From: Thermococcus sp.
Lineage (GTDB): Archaea; Methanobacteriota_B; Thermococci; Thermococcales; Thermococcaceae
Length of the DNA stretch: 29,961 bases
Assembly (NCBI GenBank): GCA_027074805.1
Contig: JALTCK010000065.1
Coordinates: 1 to 29,961, forward strand
Reading direction: 5' to 3'
Shown here piece after piece: positions 6,625 through 14,067 of this stretch (positions are counted from its first letter, which is position 1; the number at the start of each line of letters is the position of its first letter). A program made the translations under genes and the position numbers. Below the pieces are notes generated by a model. It searched no databases. It was not told the DNA's origin and saw nothing but the letters and a program-made list of their open reading frames with translations.

Positions 6625-8160
6625 TCACCCGAGGATGACTTGGAGGTAAGCCTCCTCTCCGGGTTCTAGGTGCTCTATCTCCCAGAGGAGCCTGTTGTCC
6701 TCTACGTTTACCTTTCCTTTAGTGGCTCTGGCCTCGAGGGCTGTTACTGACTTTTCAAAGCGGAAGTTCTCGATGGATTTCATCCTCGGAGCTCGAACCT
6801 TAACAAAGTAGTACTTGTCGAGGGCCTCTTCCTGAACCATTGGGCTGAAAAAGGCTAGATATGCAGTCCCGGCGAGCACCAGACCGCTCAGTATCAGTAG
6901 AATTCCAAGGGTAACACTGCCCCGTGGTTGGGTGGCGGTGGAAGTTGGGGTTATGTTGGTTGGTGCGGAGGTAGTTGTCGAGGTGGTGGACGTCTGCGTG
7001 GGGGTTTCGGGTGCCACTGCGTTGAAGGTTATTCTTGCACCGAGGTACTTTTCGCTCTCCGCCGCCACTATCAAGGGGCCGTAGCCGGTCATGTTCAGAT
7101 TCACGAGGGCAACTCCGCTCTCGTTAGTTACAGCGTACGTTGAACCTTTCGAACCTGAGACCGTGACAACTATGCCTGAAACTGGCTTTTCTGCTGCACG
7201 AACCCTCACGAAGAGTTTAGTGTCCTTCTGAGCAACGTCTATGGCAAGCTGGTACACTGTGATAGTTTCCTTGGCGATCTTTCCATCCAAGTTCAGAACG
7301 AGATTGTAAACTCCAGGAGTGGTCACAAGGTAGGTGACGGTGCCGTCCGCTCCAGTATGGAATTCAATCCCGTTTATGTAAACTGCAATTCCCTCCACAC
7401 CGTTCCCCTGAGGATCGGAGACAAAAACGTGAATCGCCCCGTTCCGGAACTCGGCCGAGTACCTGAGGTTTCGCCTGTAGACCTTAAAGGTTGCAGTGGT
7501 TTCCTTGTAAACCCCGCTCATGTTGGCCCAGAGGCGGACAGTGTAGACACCTATTTCAGGTTTCACTAGGTAAATGCTCTGCCTCCAGACATCTCCAGGC
7601 TTCACAAAGGTTACGGAAGTGATGTTCTTTATTACTGTGCCGTTGAGGGTGATGGTATATCCAAGTCTGCCGCTGATTATGGTGTTTGCTTTGGAGACTA
7701 TCTCGAGACTTATGTTAACATTGTGACCGTAGATGTATTTCTCGTTCACCTTTATCCTTGGGAAGTAGTCGATGACGGGTTTGACTATAACCGTTATCGG
7801 GGACTCCGAATAAACATCCCCCACCTTTGCAACGAGCTTGAGGACATACTTTCCGGGCTCCGGATTCAAGACGGTCACGGTTATGGTTCCGTTGTAAGAT
7901 CCTCCTGGGGAAATTGGTTCCCTAACAAGTTTTATGCCGTATTGAAATCCTGTTGTAGGGCCAGCCACATAAACGGTCACGTTCCCAATAGTTTCGTTCC
8001 CAAGGTTGGTGAGTTTGTAGGGAATGACTATGGTATTGCCGGGAATAACGTAGAAATCGTTGTTAAGGGCTTGAATGGAAATGAGAACTTTAGCCTCTGC
8101 AGGAAGAGATAAGAGCGAGAGAGTGAGAATCACTATGAGGACAAGGGCCTTACTCCGCAC
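6625..8160 (-). CDS. Membrane-anchored extracellular beta-domain protein
   Basis: 511 aa. An N-terminal signal peptide (LVLIVILTLSLLSLPAEA, about residues 6-23) leads into several Ig-like/CARDB-like beta domains; the first (to about 130) has the NPEPGKYVLKLVAKVGD pattern, and later ones resemble carboxypeptidase-regulatory or Big-type repeats (GADGTVTYLVTTPGVYNLVL). A Thr/Ser/Pro-rich stalk (near 385-415) precedes one transmembrane helix (LGILLILSGLVLAGTAYLAFF) and a tail of about 70 residues. The tail ends in a DUF11-like strand pattern (WEIEHLEPGEEAYLQV), odd on the inner face. The start is GTG, 11 bases inside the hjc end with GGTGAT before it, so it is cotranscribed with hjc. Function unknown; adhesion or envelope sensing is possible. 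Confidence 0.85.
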   Translation of the reverse strand: MRSKALVLIVILTLSLLSLPAEAKVLISIQALNNDFYVIPGNTIVIPYKLTNLGNETIGNVTVYVAGPTTGFQYGIKLVREPISPGGSYNGTITVTVLNPEPGKYVLKLVAKVGDVYSESPITVIVKPVIDYFPRIKVNEKYIYGHNVNISLEIVSKANTIISGRLGYTITLNGTVIKNITSVTFVKPGDVWRQSIYLVKPEIGVYTVRLWANMSGVYKETTATFKVYRRNLRYSAEFRNGAIHVFVSDPQGNGVEGIAVYINGIEFHTGADGTVTYLVTTPGVYNLVLNLDGKIAKETITVYQLAIDVAQKDTKLFVRVRAAEKPVSGIVVTVSGSKGSTYAVTNESGVALVNLNMTGYGPLIVAAESEKYLGARITFNAVAPETPTQTSTTSTTTSAPTNITPTSTATQPRGSVTLGILLILSGLVLAGTAYLAFFSPMVQEEALDKYYFVKVRAPRMKSIENFRFEKSVTALEARATKGKVNVEDNRLLWEIEHLEPGEEAYLQVILG

Positions 8161-8551
8161 CTTCTATCACCTCTCTCAAAGATGCCTGCTTTCCCACGAG
8201 TTCTTCAAACGTCATGTACTTAGATGATTGAAGCGTAACTTTATAGTTTTTGCCTCCGATCTCGAGATCCTCTGGTCTGAAAAATCTCCATCCCCTATTG
8301 ATGAACTTAACGGCTATCACCGGCGTACCCCCGAATCTGCGGGAGAATGAAAGGAGTTTCTCGTAGTCTTCCTGACTTAGATACAACCGATCCTCGTGAG
8401 TGCTCTTGACCTCTATGCAGAGGTGAACCCTCCCTTTTCCGGCGATTATATCGACCTTTTTGCTTCCAGCCGACCTCACAACAGCAAATCCGGCCCCTTC
8501 GAGCATTTTTATGAGCTCCCGTTCAGCACTTGCGCCTCTTCTGTACCTCAT
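8150..8551 (-). CDS. hjc: Holliday junction resolvase Hjc
   Basis: A 133-aa endonuclease that cuts four-way DNA junctions during recombinational repair. The nuclease core of the restriction-endonuclease fold is intact: E10 (GASAERELI), D34 (AGSKKVDIIAG), E47 and K49 (CIEVKS), equivalent to E9, D33, E46 and K48 of the Pyrococcus enzyme. FSRRFGGTPVIAVKFINRGWRFF also matches that family. The start ATG follows GGGGAG. It shares a symmetric TATA element with the divergent carbonic anhydrase gene and is the first gene of an operon with the surface protein, a pairing with no obvious functional sense. Confidence 0.95.
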   Translation of the reverse strand: MRYRRGASAERELIKMLEGAGFAVVRSAGSKKVDIIAGKGRVHLCIEVKSTHEDRLYLSQEDYEKLLSFSRRFGGTPVIAVKFINRGWRFFRPEDLEIGGKNYKVTLQSSKYMTFEELVGKQASLREVIEGAE

Positions 8552-8580
8552 TAAGCTCCCCTGTACTACCTTTTCCGGTT

Positions 8581-8592
8581 AGCTTTATAAGT
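8581..8592. promoter_or_regulatory. Shared palindromic TATA box, hjc and gamma-CA
   Basis: AGCTTTATAAGT contains the palindrome TTATAA at 8585-8590. Its centre is 35.5 nt from the carbonic anhydrase ATG and 36.5 nt from the hjc ATG, the spacing typical of this genome in both directions. No second TATA-like element lies in the 71-base gap, so one box probably drives both genes. Confidence 0.65.
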
Positions 8593-8622
8593 TATGCCTG
8601 AGAGTTAGCACCGGTGATGCTC

Positions 8623-9147
8623 ATGGCGATTTACGAACTGGGAGATAAGAAGCCCAAAATCCACGAAACGGCCTTTATCGATGAGAGTGCCTCAGTGATA
8701 GGTGACGTTGTTCTCGAAGAGAAAACGAGTGTCTGGCCAAGCGCTGTGCTTAGAGGAGACATAGAGCAGATTCACATCGGTTGCTGTTCCAACGTCCAGG
8801 ACAACGTTAGCATACACACTTCCCACGGGCAGCCCACAATAGTCGGAAAGTATGTAACCATCGGTCACAACGCGGTAGTACACGGCGCAGAGATAGGCGA
8901 TTACGTGATAATAGGAATGGGGGCGGTTATTCTTGACGGTGCCAAGATAGGAAAACATGTCGTCATCGGTGCTGGAGCGCTGGTTCCACCTGGAAAGAAG
9001 ATACCGGACTACAGCCTCGTCGTTGGCGTCCCCGGCAAGGTCGTTAGACAGCTCAGCGAAGAGGAAATAGAATGGACAAAGAAAAACGCAGAGATCTACA
9101 TGGAGCTCGCGAAGATGCATCTGAAATCCAGGAAAAAGATTGAGTGA
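8623..9147 (+). CDS. Gamma-class carbonic anhydrase family protein
   Basis: 174 aa forming a left-handed beta helix of hexapeptide repeats (VIGDVVL, YVTIGHNAVVHGAEIGDYVIIG). Zinc ligands are H65 (NVSIHTSHG), H82 and H87 (GHNAVVHG), contributed across a trimer interface as in the Cam family. From memory it closely matches Pyrococcus horikoshii PH1591, the so-called ferripyochelin-binding protein. The likely role is CO2/bicarbonate interconversion; many close relatives have weak or unproven activity. ATG at 8623 was chosen because GGTGAT precedes it by 4 nt; the upstream GTG 8614 and ATG 8617 lie within that RBS. The cis-prenyltransferase gene begins 6 bases after the stop. Confidence 0.92.
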   Translation: MAIYELGDKKPKIHETAFIDESASVIGDVVLEEKTSVWPSAVLRGDIEQIHIGCCSNVQDNVSIHTSHGQPTIVGKYVTIGHNAVVHGAEIGDYVIIGMGAVILDGAKIGKHVVIGAGALVPPGKKIPDYSLVVGVPGKVVRQLSEEEIEWTKKNAEIYMELAKMHLKSRKKIE

Positions 9148-9153
9148 TGCCTG

Positions 9154-9948
9154 ATGCTCTACAGGATTGTCTCCCACATTCCCCACGTTCTTTTCAAGCC
9201 TATCTACGACCTCTATGAAAGGTACCTCTTGGAGAGGGTAAGGGAAGGGCAGATTCCAAACCATGTTGCAATAATAATGGACGGAAACCGTAGATGGGCA
9301 AAAAAACTTGAAAAACCGCCTTGGTACGGTCACCTCTTCGGCTCCCAGAAGCTGGAGGAAATACTCGAATGGTGTAGGGAGCTTGGAATAAGGACGCTCA
9401 CCGTTTATGCCTTCTCGACCGAGAACTTCAATCGAAAGCCTGAGGAGGTAAACGCCCTCATGAACCTCTTCGAGCAAAAGTTCAAGGAACTTGTTGATGA
9501 CGAAAGGGTTCATAGGTACAGAATACGGGTCAACGTTCTGGGAAGAAAGGAGCTGCTCCCCGAAAACGTTAGAAAAGCCGCTGAAGAGGCCGAACGGGTC
9601 ACGCGGAAGTACAGCAGCTACACTCTGAACTTGGCCCTGGCGTACGGTGGTAGGAGTGAGATAACTGATGCCGTCAGAGATATCGTCCAAGATGTCCTCT
9701 CGGGTAAGTTGAAACCGGAGGATATAGATGAAGAGCTCATAAAACGGTATCTCTACTACCCTAACATGCCCGACCCGGATATCGTGATAAGGACGGGGGG
9801 AGAAGAGAGGATAAGTAACTTCTTGCTCTATCAGATAGCCTACAGTGAACTCTTCTTTGTGGACGTCTACTTCCCAGAGTTTCGAAGGATAGACTTCCTA
9901 AGGATAATCCGGGAATACCAGAGGAGGCAGCGACGGTTCGGGAGGTAG
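9154..9948 (+). CDS. uppS: Long-chain cis-prenyl diphosphate synthase (UppS/Rer2 family)
   Basis: 264 aa. It condenses isopentenyl diphosphate units in cis onto an allylic primer, giving the polyprenyl/dolichyl phosphate that carries glycans for archaeal protein glycosylation. The family motifs are all present: IIMDGNRRWAKK (catalytic Asp), GSQKLEEILEWC, TVYAFSTENFNRKPEEV, LALAYGGRSEI, and DPDIVIRTGGEERISNFLLY with YSELFFVDVYFPEF. The ATG lies 6 bases after the carbonic anhydrase stop with only a partial SD (GTGATG), which suggests coupled translation in a two-gene operon. The following T-rich stretch may end the transcript. Confidence 0.94.
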   Translation: MLYRIVSHIPHVLFKPIYDLYERYLLERVREGQIPNHVAIIMDGNRRWAKKLEKPPWYGHLFGSQKLEEILEWCRELGIRTLTVYAFSTENFNRKPEEVNALMNLFEQKFKELVDDERVHRYRIRVNVLGRKELLPENVRKAAEEAERVTRKYSSYTLNLALAYGGRSEITDAVRDIVQDVLSGKLKPEDIDEELIKRYLYYPNMPDPDIVIRTGGEERISNFLLYQIAYSELFFVDVYFPEFRRIDFLRIIREYQRRQRRFGR

Positions 9949-9959
9949 TTTGGCACTGA

Positions 9960-9980
9960 GACCCTTTTTAAACTTTTTCG
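9960..9980 (+). terminator. T-rich possible transcript end after uppS
   Basis: Two T runs (CTTTTTAA at 9964-9971 and CTTTTTC at 9974-9980) follow the uppS stop, with no strong hairpin. Archaeal polymerase can end on such U tracts. The element also lies just upstream of the TIP26 promoter, so part of it may instead be BRE sequence. Confidence 0.3.
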
Positions 9981-9981
9981 C

Positions 9982-9995
9982 TAAAACTTATTAAC
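9982..9995 (+). promoter_or_regulatory. TATA region for TIP26
   Basis: TAAAACTTATTAAC: CTTATTAA at 9988-9995 is centred 35 nt before the ATG, and GGTGGTGAT lies 2 nt before the start codon. Confidence 0.5.
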
Positions 9996-10026
9996 ATCCG
10001 ATGCTATTTCTTCACGGTGGTGATTA

Positions 10027-10704
10027 ATGCAGTATTCAGAGCTGAGTCCTCGAATAAAGAAGGTGTACGCCCAAGTGAGGTATATGGATGATTACCACTG
10101 GGAGCTAAATGGGGGGCGGATAACTGGAATCCACAAGAAAAGCAACGTGAAGGTCATCATAGATGTGGCCAGCGACAAGGAGCATGCTCAAAAACTGGCG
10201 GAAAATGGAAACAGCGGAGGAATCCGCATAATAGCGATACCGGACAAGAGCGTTTTCTTCATACACAACGGAGCGTTTATACTGACCTACCGCTACATCA
10301 AGGCGACCCTCGCGGACATCAACGACCACATAGTGTGGAGCGGCTTCAGACTCATTGAACAGGATGGAGAACTCCTTCAGGAGGACTTCTACGAGTACCT
10401 CGGAGGAAGCCTAGTAAACCATCTAAAGAACAACATGCTCGCCGGTCAAGACTATGTTTTCTGGCAGTTCTACAAGTGTGAGAAGTGCGGAAAGTACGTT
10501 GACGTCGAAAACATGGAGAGACACTTAAAAGAGCATGGTATAAAGCACCACGAGAAGAGTGAGGAGCGCTACGAGGTCTTTGAGATAAACTTTAGGGATG
10601 GGAAAGTGTACGACAAATACGGGAACGAGGTCAAAAGGAGTTCCTTTAGTGAGGAAGCCCAAGAGTTCCTCAGTGAAATCCTCTCTGGAGCTTCTTCCGA
10701 GTGA
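10027..10704 (+). CDS. TBP-interacting protein TIP26
   Basis: 225 aa (about 26 kDa). I recognise it from recalled similarity to TIP26 of Thermococcus kodakarensis, a protein reported to bind TATA-binding protein and hinder its binding to TATA DNA. The N-terminal part (YMDDYHWELNGGRITGIHKK) leads into a mixed alpha/beta core. A C2H2-like zinc finger lies near residue 150: CEKCGKYVDVENMERHLKEH, with two Cys and two candidate His. An acidic C-terminal segment follows. The gene has its own TATA and a strong RBS. The next gene starts about 40 bases downstream, so they may be co-regulated. Role in transcription is inferred from the family. Confidence 0.8.
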   Translation: MQYSELSPRIKKVYAQVRYMDDYHWELNGGRITGIHKKSNVKVIIDVASDKEHAQKLAENGNSGGIRIIAIPDKSVFFIHNGAFILTYRYIKATLADINDHIVWSGFRLIEQDGELLQEDFYEYLGGSLVNHLKNNMLAGQDYVFWQFYKCEKCGKYVDVENMERHLKEHGIKHHEKSEERYEVFEINFRDGKVYDKYGNEVKRSSFSEEAQEFLSEILSGASSE

Positions 10705-10722
10705 TTTTTCCTTTTAAAAATC
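10703..10722 (+). promoter_or_regulatory. AT-rich inverted repeat with TATA-like core
   Basis: GATTTTT (10703-10709) and AAAAATC (10716-10722) form a perfect 7-base inverted repeat with a 6-base loop, overlapping the TIP26 stop codon. CTTTTAAA inside it (10711-10718) lies about 31 nt before the next ATG. It could serve as a T-rich terminator for TIP26 or as a promoter for the downstream gene. Confidence 0.35.
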
Positions 10723-10745
10723 AGGGCCCCATTGGGGGAATTTCC

Positions 10746-11483
10746 ATGACTGAAATGACCGTGCTGGAGCTGTTCAAAGAGGAACACTTTCCAGGGTCCA
10801 CAATAAGCATCATCTATGACACCTACTCTTCTGCCTGGAGGATACCCCTTGTGATACTAAAATATGCGGTTGAGCACGGCTATTTCGGGGTTGTCTCTAA
10901 CTACAACGTCCCGATTAGGGCTTTCATAAGAAAAGGAAAGTCCGTTGGCCTAGAGGTAGAGAATGCGCTCGAGGAGGGTAGAATGGCCATCATAGATCTC
11001 TTTGGGACCCGATACGGTTCTAAGGAAGATCTTTCAAATGTCTTCTATCTTGACAAAGTTGAACCTGAGACCATAAATCCAAAGATAGAGAGAATATACA
11101 GTGGACCCCTGAAGGAGAAGCTCTCGACCATGCCTACGATACGGATAATATTCACCCTTGATGGTGCCTCAATAATGCTCGGTGAGGAGAGTACTCTGAA
11201 ACTTCTCAACCAGACCCTAGCATACAGGGGACTTCAGCTCCCTAACTCAACGCTGGTAATCACACTGAACAGCGATGTGGTCTCAAAGCGCTTTGTTGCT
11301 TGGACGGCTGGCATAAGTGATTACGTTATTAGAGCAGACTCCCACTTCGGGAAGGATGGACTCAGGGAGTACCTCTATCTAGTATCGGCACCCCATGAGG
11401 AGTTCGAGCCAACGGCTTACTCCTTCAAGGTAACGGGAGAAAAGGGAATAGAAAAGCTGAAGGTTAAGAAAATCAGCCCCTGA
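10746..11483 (+). CDS. Conserved Thermococcales protein, RecA/KaiC-like fold suspected (DUF257-like)
   Basis: 245 aa, soluble, alternating alpha/beta. GSTISIIYDTYSSAWRIPLVILKYAVEHGYFGVVS looks like the first strand and helix of a RecA/KaiC-type domain, but the Walker A GxxxxGK is absent; RMAIIDLFGT and PTIRIIFTLDGASIMLG resemble later core strands, the second near the Walker B position. These features, and the lineage, recall the DUF257 family of degenerate RecA-fold proteins in Thermococcales. No nucleotide-binding motif is intact, so ATPase activity is unlikely. ATG 10746 is preceded by GGGGGAA; an upstream in-frame GTG at 10701 overlaps TIP26 and lacks support. The 3' end overlaps convergent thrS by 11 bases. 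Confidence 0.6.
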   Translation: MTEMTVLELFKEEHFPGSTISIIYDTYSSAWRIPLVILKYAVEHGYFGVVSNYNVPIRAFIRKGKSVGLEVENALEEGRMAIIDLFGTRYGSKEDLSNVFYLDKVEPETINPKIERIYSGPLKEKLSTMPTIRIIFTLDGASIMLGEESTLKLLNQTLAYRGLQLPNSTLVITLNSDVVSKRFVAWTAGISDYVIRADSHFGKDGLREYLYLVSAPHEEFEPTAYSFKVTGEKGIEKLKVKKISP

Positions 11484-13353
11484 ACCTCGGCCTTCTTGAT
11501 AGTAACAGGGGAAGAGGTCTCGGCTTATAGGGGAAGCCCTCAGTTTTCTGCTTTATCTCCCTGATGAGGTCCTCCAGCTGCATCTCAAGCTGTTTGCTGT
11601 CCTCCCTCCTCCTTACAGTCACGGTGTTCTGCTCCTTCTCGTTCTTGCCCACGACGATGATGTAGGGAACCCACTCCTTCTCGGCCTTCCTTATCTTCTT
11701 GTTGAGCCTGTCGTTGGTGTCGTCGACGTCCGCCCTTATCTTGGCACCCTCGAGCTTGCCAGCGACGTAGAGTGCGTAGTCAAGCACGTCCTCGCTCACG
11801 GGGATAACGCGAACCTGTATCGGGCTGAGCCAGAGCGGGAACATCGGCTTTACTCCCTGGGCCTGGAGCTTGGCCTGCTTCTCGAGGATTGCATACATAA
11901 CGCGCTCAATCGCTCCGCTCGGCGAGCAGTGGAGGATAAGGGGGTACTGCTCCTTTCCTTCCTCGTCGTAGTAGGTTATTCCAAAGCGCTCAGCGTTCTC
12001 CACATCTATTTGCACCGTGCTTAAAGCTGCGGCCTTGTCGAGGTTGTCGACGAAGTTGAACTCGAACTTGAGGATGAAGTAGAAGAACCTCTGGTCCCAC
12101 ATCTCGATGAGGACTGGCTTTCCGATTATTCTCGTGAGCTCGACGATGAAGTCCCTGTTGGCCTCCCAGAAGTCGCGGGTGAATCTTATGGCCACCTCAT
12201 AATCGTCCGGTGTAAGCCCAACGCCCTTAAGGACCTCCATGCTGAGCTTGTACTGTTTCTTGAACTCGTCCATCGCCTGCCTGAGGTCTTTGGCCACCGT
12301 GTGCATGTCGGGCATCGTGAAGGCCCTGAGGCGCCTCAAACCTGAAAGCTCTCCGCTCTTCTCGCGCCTGAATGAGTAGCGGGTCAGCTCGTACATCCTG
12401 AGCGGCAGGTGCCTGTAGCTTATGGTGGCGTCCTTCTTTATGAGGAACTGGCCGAAGCAGGCGGCGAAGCGAAGGAAGAACTTCTTGTCGCCGCTCTTCA
12501 CCACGTACTGCCTGGCCGGGAAGCGGTTGAGGTACTTCTCGAGAGCAGGGTGCTCGAAGTCGTACATGATCGGCGTTTCGACCTCCATTGCACCGTACTC
12601 GACCACCTTCTCGGTTACGTACTGCTCGAGTAGGCCCTTTATCAGCCTGCCCTTGGGGTAGTAGCGGAGGTTTCCGGCGTCGCTTCCCGGTTCATAGTCT
12701 ACGAGCTCCTGCTCGAGCATCAGCCTGACGTGGGGCGGCTCCTTGTCCGCTATCCTGTTCTTGTGTATCTCGTAGTTGACGAACTTCTTGAGGTTCTCGT
12801 GTCCGGTGAAGTCGAACTTATCGGCCTCTATTAGCTCTCCCTCGGGGGTTAGGATGTACCAGTAGCTGACCAGCTCCTTCTCCTCCTTTTCGAGGGCGAT
12901 GTTGCGCTCCTCCCTGGCGACACCTTCACCGGGAACTATCGTTCTGCTGAGCTCCGCCAATGGATGCCCCTTGCAGCTCAGCCGGAAAGCCTTGTAGTAA
13001 CCGAAGGGCGCGCGTTTGACTTCGTAGCCCCTCTCCTTTAGCTTCTCCTCGATTTTCTTGAGTATTTCAAGGGCAACGTCCGGCTTCGCCAGCTCACTGC
13101 TGAGGTGAGCGAAGGGATACACGAAGATTCTCTCCGCCTTAACCTGCCTTGCAACGTCCTCTATCTCGAAGATCGCCTTCCCAATGACCTCCTCAGAGTT
13201 TACCTCATCGACCTTCTCAACGCTTATGAAAACCGCCAGAACCTCGTCGAGCCTGCCCTTTTTCTGCTCCTCGCTTATCGGCTCCGGGTTCTTGAGGGCC
13301 CTGTCCTTGACCTCGTACTCGAGGTAGTCGGAGTGTATCAGAAGCATTCTCAT
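11473..13353 (-). CDS. thrS: Threonyl-tRNA synthetase, archaeal type
   Basis: 626 aa; a class II synthetase that charges tRNA-Thr. The first 140 or so residues (MRMLLIHSDYLEYEVKD) form the archaeal D-aminoacyl-tRNA-deacylase-like editing domain rather than the bacterial TGS/SAD module. The catalytic core has motif 2 (YSFRREKSGELSGLRRLRAF), zinc ligands in AACFGQF, MPDMHT and LHCSPSGAIERV, and motif 3 around that last stretch. The anticodon-binding domain follows (IQVRVIPVSED, ADVDDTNDRLNKKIRKAE). Of the in-frame candidates TTG 13359, ATG 13353 and ATG 13347, ATG 13353 is chosen: GGTGGTGG lies 6 nt upstream and homologues start at MR.LLIHSDY. Confidence 0.97.
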   Translation of the reverse strand: MRMLLIHSDYLEYEVKDRALKNPEPISEEQKKGRLDEVLAVFISVEKVDEVNSEEVIGKAIFEIEDVARQVKAERIFVYPFAHLSSELAKPDVALEILKKIEEKLKERGYEVKRAPFGYYKAFRLSCKGHPLAELSRTIVPGEGVAREERNIALEKEEKELVSYWYILTPEGELIEADKFDFTGHENLKKFVNYEIHKNRIADKEPPHVRLMLEQELVDYEPGSDAGNLRYYPKGRLIKGLLEQYVTEKVVEYGAMEVETPIMYDFEHPALEKYLNRFPARQYVVKSGDKKFFLRFAACFGQFLIKKDATISYRHLPLRMYELTRYSFRREKSGELSGLRRLRAFTMPDMHTVAKDLRQAMDEFKKQYKLSMEVLKGVGLTPDDYEVAIRFTRDFWEANRDFIVELTRIIGKPVLIEMWDQRFFYFILKFEFNFVDNLDKAAALSTVQIDVENAERFGITYYDEEGKEQYPLILHCSPSGAIERVMYAILEKQAKLQAQGVKPMFPLWLSPIQVRVIPVSEDVLDYALYVAGKLEGAKIRADVDDTNDRLNKKIRKAEKEWVPYIIVVGKNEKEQNTVTVRRREDSKQLEMQLEDLIREIKQKTEGFPYKPRPLPLLLSRRPRFRG

Positions 13354-13386
13354 CCTCAACCACCACCATAGCCTTAACAGGAATTA

Positions 13387-13443
13387 CTAAAACTTTTCCC
13401 TTCCCCCTTATAAACTCTCCCGATAGCCAAAGACTTAAAAAAT
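13387..13443. promoter_or_regulatory. Divergent thrS and csl4 promoters
   Basis: For csl4, GACTTAAAAAAT (about 13432-13443) is centred 37 nt before its ATG. For thrS, AAAAGTTTTAGT on the minus strand (13387-13398) is about 39 nt from the chosen ATG; a second TATA-like TTTATAA near 13408-13415 would give a longer leader. Confidence 0.5.
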
Positions 13444-13474
13444 CCGGGCCTGAAATTCCATGGAGGTGTGGGGC

Positions 13475-14065
13475 ATGGAAGAAAGGAGAGTTCCCAAGGA
13501 TGGCGAGCTCGTTCTCCCCGGCGATTACCTGGGCGTCATAGAAGAGTATTTTCCGGGGGATGGCGTTAAGGAGGAGAACGGTGAGCTGTATGCAATAAGG
13601 GCCGGAAAGGTTAGGATAGACCCACAGAGGATGGAAATAAGCGTTGAACCCGTGACCGACGTTCCACCCCTTCCGCAGGTTGGAGACATAGTGATAGGCA
13701 AGATTGTGGAAGTGAGGGGGCAGAGTGCGATAGTCCAGCTCATAAAGATAGAGGGCAGGGAGGACGACAGGGAAATAGCCACCTCGAAGCTCGCTGGAAT
13801 CCACGTTTCACAGGTGAAAGACGGCTACGTGGAGAACCTCAGCAAGGAGTTCAAGATAGGCGACATCGTGAGGGCCAGAGTCATTGCGAACGAGAAGAGT
13901 CCGATTCAGCTCAGCACCAAGGGGCCGGAGCTGGGAGTCATCTACGCCCTCTGCAGCAGGTGCAGAACGCCGCTGATAAGGCGCGGGAATCAGCTCGTCT
14001 GCCCCAAGTGCGGAAACGTTGAGACGAGAAAGCTCTCGACACTCTACAGAAAGATGAAGGTGTGA
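13475..14065 (+). CDS. csl4: Exosome RNA-binding cap protein Csl4
   Basis: 196 aa. In the archaeal exosome, Csl4 sits on the Rrp41/Rrp42 ring and guides RNA to 3'-5' degradation or tailing. The N-terminal domain (VPKDGELVLPGDYLGVIEEY) is typical. A central S1 domain follows (VGDIVIGKIVEVRGQSAIVQL ... GIHVSQVKDGYVENL ... GDIVRARVI). The protein ends with a zinc ribbon, CSRCRTPL ... CPKCGN. ATG 13475 follows GGAGGTG by 6 nt; an ATG at 13460 overlaps this RBS and is rejected. It is first in a four-gene operon; the next ATG lies 2 bases beyond its stop. The other exosome subunits are not in the window. Confidence 0.96.
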   Translation: MEERRVPKDGELVLPGDYLGVIEEYFPGDGVKEENGELYAIRAGKVRIDPQRMEISVEPVTDVPPLPQVGDIVIGKIVEVRGQSAIVQLIKIEGREDDREIATSKLAGIHVSQVKDGYVENLSKEFKIGDIVRARVIANEKSPIQLSTKGPELGVIYALCSRCRTPLIRRGNQLVCPKCGNVETRKLSTLYRKMKV

Positions 14066-14067
14066 AG

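Noticed and set aside
8609..8616. Palindrome CACCGGTG before the carbonic anhydrase gene
   Set aside because: Eight bases, and it is largely the ribosome binding site itself; no reason to call an operator.
8692..9690. 332-codon open frame antisense to the carbonic anhydrase and uppS genes
   Set aside because: Length reflects codon bias of the real genes on the plus strand, both of which have complete catalytic motifs; the frame has no RBS and no family signature.
13217..13804. 195-codon minus-strand frame across the thrS-csl4 spacer
   Set aside because: It crosses both promoters and overlaps two clear genes; no family features.
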